DNA from: a bacterium
Lineage (GTDB): Bacteria; Verrucomicrobiota; Verrucomicrobiia; Chthoniobacterales; Terrimicrobiaceae
DNA length: 7,035 bases
NCBI GenBank assembly: GCA_009920585.1
Contig: RFZT01000124.1
Location: 1-7,035, forward strand
Direction: 5' to 3'
Within the stretch, counting starts at the first letter, position 1, and every line of letters begins with the position of its first letter. The notes under the pieces were generated by a model. That model was not told where the DNA came from. It ran no database searches and worked only from the letters and a program-made list of their open reading frames with translations. The translations under genes were made by a program, and so were the position numbers. Positions 4,260-7,035 of the stretch are shown piece after piece.

Positions 4260-6980
4260 TCAAACCAAGAGGGATTTCGCTTTCTCCAAGGCTTCAGCGA
4301 TTTTGGAGGTATCTTTGCCTCCGCCACGGGCTGAGTCTGGCCTCCCGCCTCCTTTGCCTCCAACGATCGGAGCGATGGTCTGTATGATTTTTCCCGCTTG
4401 GATCTTGGATGTGTATTGCGGAGACACCGAGGCCACGAGAGAGACTGCGGAATTGGCTGAACCTGCGAGCACGAGCACACCCTCAAACGTGCCTTTAAGG
4501 GCATCAGCGATGGCTTGGAGTTCGTCACCATCTGCGGAGCCCAGATCTTTGCAGAGGAGGGGAGTTCCGGAGATGTTTTGAGTGTGCTCGATCAAATCGC
4601 GAGCGCGAGCTGCGGCATCGCGGGCTCGAGAGGCTTTGAGCGCTTTTTCCAATTCCTTTTGCTGAGCTAGGATCGATTCAATCTTTCTCTCGATCTCAGC
4701 GGCGGGACAGTTGATTTGCGAGGCGATATTTTGCAGGCGATGCGAATCTTGAACGGCCAGAGTAGCAGCCTCCAACCCAGCGACAGCTTCGATACGACGA
4801 ACGCCTGCGGCGATGGCGGACTCGCCGAGAATCCGAAAAAGACCGATCTCGCCGGTTGCGCTGCAATGGGTGCCAGCGCATAGCTCCATCGAGTATCCGT
4901 CTAGGTTTCCAGTGCCTCCGATTTGGACAACGCGGACGGTCTCACCATATTTATCACCGAAAAACTGCATGATGTCTGAGCGTCCGCGAACGTCGGCATA
5001 GGGGACTTCTGTCCATGTGACTTTGGCATTTTCGAGAATGCGTTCATTTACCAAGCGTTCGATTTTACCGACTTGCTCGGGGGTGAGTGCTCCGCTGTTA
5101 AAATCAAATGTCAGTTTGTCCGGAGCCACGGAGGAACCTTTTTGCGTGGCATCGGGAGAAACGACCTCATGCAGAGCCCAGTGGAGAAGGTGGGTGACTG
5201 TGTGGTGACGCTGGATCGCGTCGCGACGAGGTTTATCAACGCTGATTTTTACCTCACTGCCGATCGCTGGTGCATCAGCGGAATCGAGGATGTGGAGCCA
5301 TGTGTTACCGATTTTTTGGGTATTGGAAACAGCCCAGAGTTGGCCGCTGCCAGTGAGCGTCGCTGTGTCACCAACTTGACCGCCCATTTCGGCATAGCAA
5401 GTGGTCGCATCTAAGACGACGGCCGTTTTGTCTTTGATTGAAACAACCTCTAAAACATGGGCAGTTGTCACGAGATGGTCATATCCCGAAAATGGGGTGG
5501 GTGTTGAGGTCTCGATTTCCGAGAGCGTGATGACGGTTTTTTTCTGAGCGGCGCGGGCGCGGGCACGTTGGCTTTCCATCAGCGTCTCGAAACCGGCATT
5601 ATCTACAGTGAGTCCGCGTTCGCGGGCCATCAGTTCCGTTAAGTCCAGAGGGAAGCCCTGTTCGTCATAGAGGCGGAATGCGAACGCGCCTGATATTTGA
5701 GCGCCTGTAGGGAGCGTTGAAGCTTCTGTATTGAAGAGCTCGATACCTTTATCGAGAGTACGATTGAAGGCTTCTTCCTCGCGGCGCAAGACCTCTTCGA
5801 CATGCTTTTGGCGTGTGCGGATCTCCGGAAATACATCGCCCATCGTCCGGGCTAGCACATCAACGAGACGGAAGAAAAATGGCTCGGTGAGCCCCAGTGT
5901 GCGACCATAACGGACGGCACGGCGAAGGATGCGGCGAAGAACGTAGTTTCTATCGGTGTTACCGGGTTGGATTCCGTCCGCCACGGCGAACGACAGGGTG
6001 CGAATGTGGTCCGCGATCACGCGGAAGGCAACGTCTGTAGCAAATTGCTCAGGCAATGTGGTGAGTTGAACGCCGACCTCAGGGAGAGTGGCGCCGTAAG
6101 TCTTGCCGGTCAGTTTTTCTAACTCATCAAAGATCGGGCGGAAAATATCGGTCTCGTAGTTCGAGATGCGGGCGTTCGCAAAGTCCGTGAGTCCTTTGGT
6201 GCCTTGGATGATGGACGTCACGCGCTCAAAGCCCATTCCTGTGTCCACGTGACGAGCCGGAAGGGGACTGAAAGATCCGTCGGGATTCGCGTTGAATTGG
6301 ATGAAAACAAGATTCCAAATCTCGATGCACTCAGCTGAGCCCATGTTGACAAGCGCGCCGCCAGTGTCGCCTTTCGGGGTTAGATCCACGTGAAGTTCCG
6401 AGCAGGGACCGCAGGGGCCCGTATCGCCCATCATCCAAAAATTGTCTTTTTTGTTTCCGTTGACGATGTGTTTATCAGGATCGAGTCCGACGGAGCGAAA
6501 TTTCTCCGCCCAGATTTCCCAGGCTTCGGTGTCACGCGATGCGGGGTCACCCTCTGCAGGATTGTAGATCGTGGCGTAGAGGCGCTCCGGTGGAAATTTC
6601 CAACGTCCCACAACCAATTCCCACGCCCACTCGATCGCTTCCTTTTTGAAATAATCTCCGAACGACCAGTTCCCGAGCATTTCAAAAAAGGTGTGGTGGT
6701 AAGTGTCGAGGCCGACATCATCGAGGTCGTTGTGTTTGCCTCCGGCGCGAATGCATTTCTGCGTGTCCGCCGCGCGTTGATCGGATGCTGGTGTTGCGCC
6801 AGCCCACTTTGTGACGTCGGGTGTTTTTTGCCCGAGAAAAAAGGGAACGAACTGGTTCATGCCCGCGTTTGTAAAAAGAAGGTTCGGAGAATCGGGCATC
6901 AAACTCGAGGAAGGAACGAGGGTGTGGCTCTTCTCGTGGAAGAAATCGAGGAACGACTGGCGGATTTGTGCAGATGTCAT
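4260..6980 (-). CDS. alaS: Alanyl-tRNA synthetase
   Basis: AlaRS charges tRNA-Ala with alanine and hydrolyses mischarged Ser- and Gly-tRNA-Ala. The gene is complete at 906 residues, somewhat longer than the E. coli enzyme (876). The class II catalytic domain contains FTNAGMNQFVP (36-46), motif 2 HHTFFEMLGNWSFGDYF (95-111), GDTGPCGPCSE (185-195) and motif 3 DTGMGFERV (246-254). The tRNA-recognition domain has VIADHIRTL and NYVLRRILRRAVRYG (345-359). The editing domain keeps the zinc/catalytic ligands His593 and His597 (HTVTH) and Cys701 and His705 (CAGTH). A coiled-coil-like charged helix (about 762-798) leads to the C-Ala domain with GGKGGGRPD (874-882). The segment at about 280-320 is longer than in E. 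coli. The start ATG at 6978-6980 gives the usual M-x-S-x-x-I-R N-terminus. It is preceded by a T7 run and no Shine-Dalgarno. Convergent with murA. Confidence 0.99.
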   Translation of the reverse strand: MTSAQIRQSFLDFFHEKSHTLVPSSSLMPDSPNLLFTNAGMNQFVPFFLGQKTPDVTKWAGATPASDQRAADTQKCIRAGGKHNDLDDVGLDTYHHTFFEMLGNWSFGDYFKKEAIEWAWELVVGRWKFPPERLYATIYNPAEGDPASRDTEAWEIWAEKFRSVGLDPDKHIVNGNKKDNFWMMGDTGPCGPCSELHVDLTPKGDTGGALVNMGSAECIEIWNLVFIQFNANPDGSFSPLPARHVDTGMGFERVTSIIQGTKGLTDFANARISNYETDIFRPIFDELEKLTGKTYGATLPEVGVQLTTLPEQFATDVAFRVIADHIRTLSFAVADGIQPGNTDRNYVLRRILRRAVRYGRTLGLTEPFFFRLVDVLARTMGDVFPEIRTRQKHVEEVLRREEEAFNRTLDKGIELFNTEASTLPTGAQISGAFAFRLYDEQGFPLDLTELMARERGLTVDNAGFETLMESQRARARAAQKKTVITLSEIETSTPTPFSGYDHLVTTAHVLEVVSIKDKTAVVLDATTCYAEMGGQVGDTATLTGSGQLWAVSNTQKIGNTWLHILDSADAPAIGSEVKISVDKPRRDAIQRHHTVTHLLHWALHEVVSPDATQKGSSVAPDKLTFDFNSGALTPEQVGKIERLVNERILENAKVTWTEVPYADVRGRSDIMQFFGDKYGETVRVVQIGGTGNLDGYSMELCAGTHCSATGEIGLFRILGESAIAAGVRRIEAVAGLEAATLAVQDSHRLQNIASQINCPAAEIERKIESILAQQKELEKALKASRARDAAARARDLIEHTQNISGTPLLCKDLGSADGDELQAIADALKGTFEGVLVLAGSANSAVSLVASVSPQYTSKIQAGKIIQTIAPIVGGKGGGRPDSARGGGKDTSKIAEALEKAKSLLV

Positions 6981-6997
6981 AAAAAAATCAGTGCGTC

Positions 6998-7026
6998 AGA
7001 AAACCCGAGATCGCTTCGAATGACAA
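6998..7026 (-). promoter_or_regulatory. Weak candidate promoter for alaS
   Basis: On the minus strand, TTGTCA (7021-7026, five of six to the -35 consensus) is followed after 17 bases by TTTTCT (6998-7003, three of six). It would give a very short leader of about ten bases before the ATG at 6980. The window ends at 7035, so upstream elements cannot be examined and alaS could equally belong to a longer operon. Confidence 0.25.
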
Positions 7027-7035
7027 CCCTCTTCA

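Noticed and set aside
6811..7023. 70-codon plus-strand frame at the right edge
   Set aside because: It is antisense to the alaS N-terminus, which matches AlaRS from its first residues.

Overview
The window is compact, conserved bacterial chromosome. It carries six housekeeping genes and no mobile element, CRISPR array, tRNA or rRNA. No stretch over about 220 bases lacks a gene. The protein sequences point to the PVC group, most likely Verrucomicrobiota (Opitutae-like). The signs are the 137-residue S12, the N-terminal extension of EF-G ending in PLERTRNIGI, the style of PrmC and MurA, and a 906-residue alanyl-tRNA synthetase with an extra segment in its tRNA-recognition region. That placement comes from recalled family resemblance, not from a search, and the genus is unknown.

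Layout. Positions 1-1897 on the minus strand hold the front of the str locus: rpsL (S12), rpsG (S7), then the first 268 codons of fusA (EF-G), which runs off the left edge. rpsL and rpsG are 46 bases apart and probably share a promoter. A strong intrinsic terminator follows rpsG, and a good sigma70-like promoter lies between it and fusA, so fusA appears to be at least partly a separate transcription unit. Positions 1898-2118 form a 221-base divergent control region. It contains a candidate rpsL promoter (TTGCAA with an A/T tract resembling an UP element) and a roughly 90-base GC-rich rpsL leader, and it must also serve prmC on the other strand.

Positions 2119-4207 on the plus strand hold prmC (release-factor glutamine methyltransferase) overlapping murA (UDP-GlcNAc enolpyruvyl transferase) by 8 bases, so the two are probably co-transcribed and translationally coupled. 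Positions 4208-4259 are a 52-base convergent gap with a GC-rich hairpin. Positions 4260-6980 on the minus strand hold complete alaS. Its upstream region begins at 6981 and is cut by the window edge.

Functionally the genes belong to translation (decoding-site proteins S12 and S7, translocase EF-G, release-factor modification, tRNA-Ala charging), with one peptidoglycan gene, murA. I found no novel system. The points worth a second look are regulatory: the split between rpsG and fusA, the near absence of Shine-Dalgarno sequences, the paired hairpins in the rpsG-fusA gap, and prmC without prfA directly upstream.
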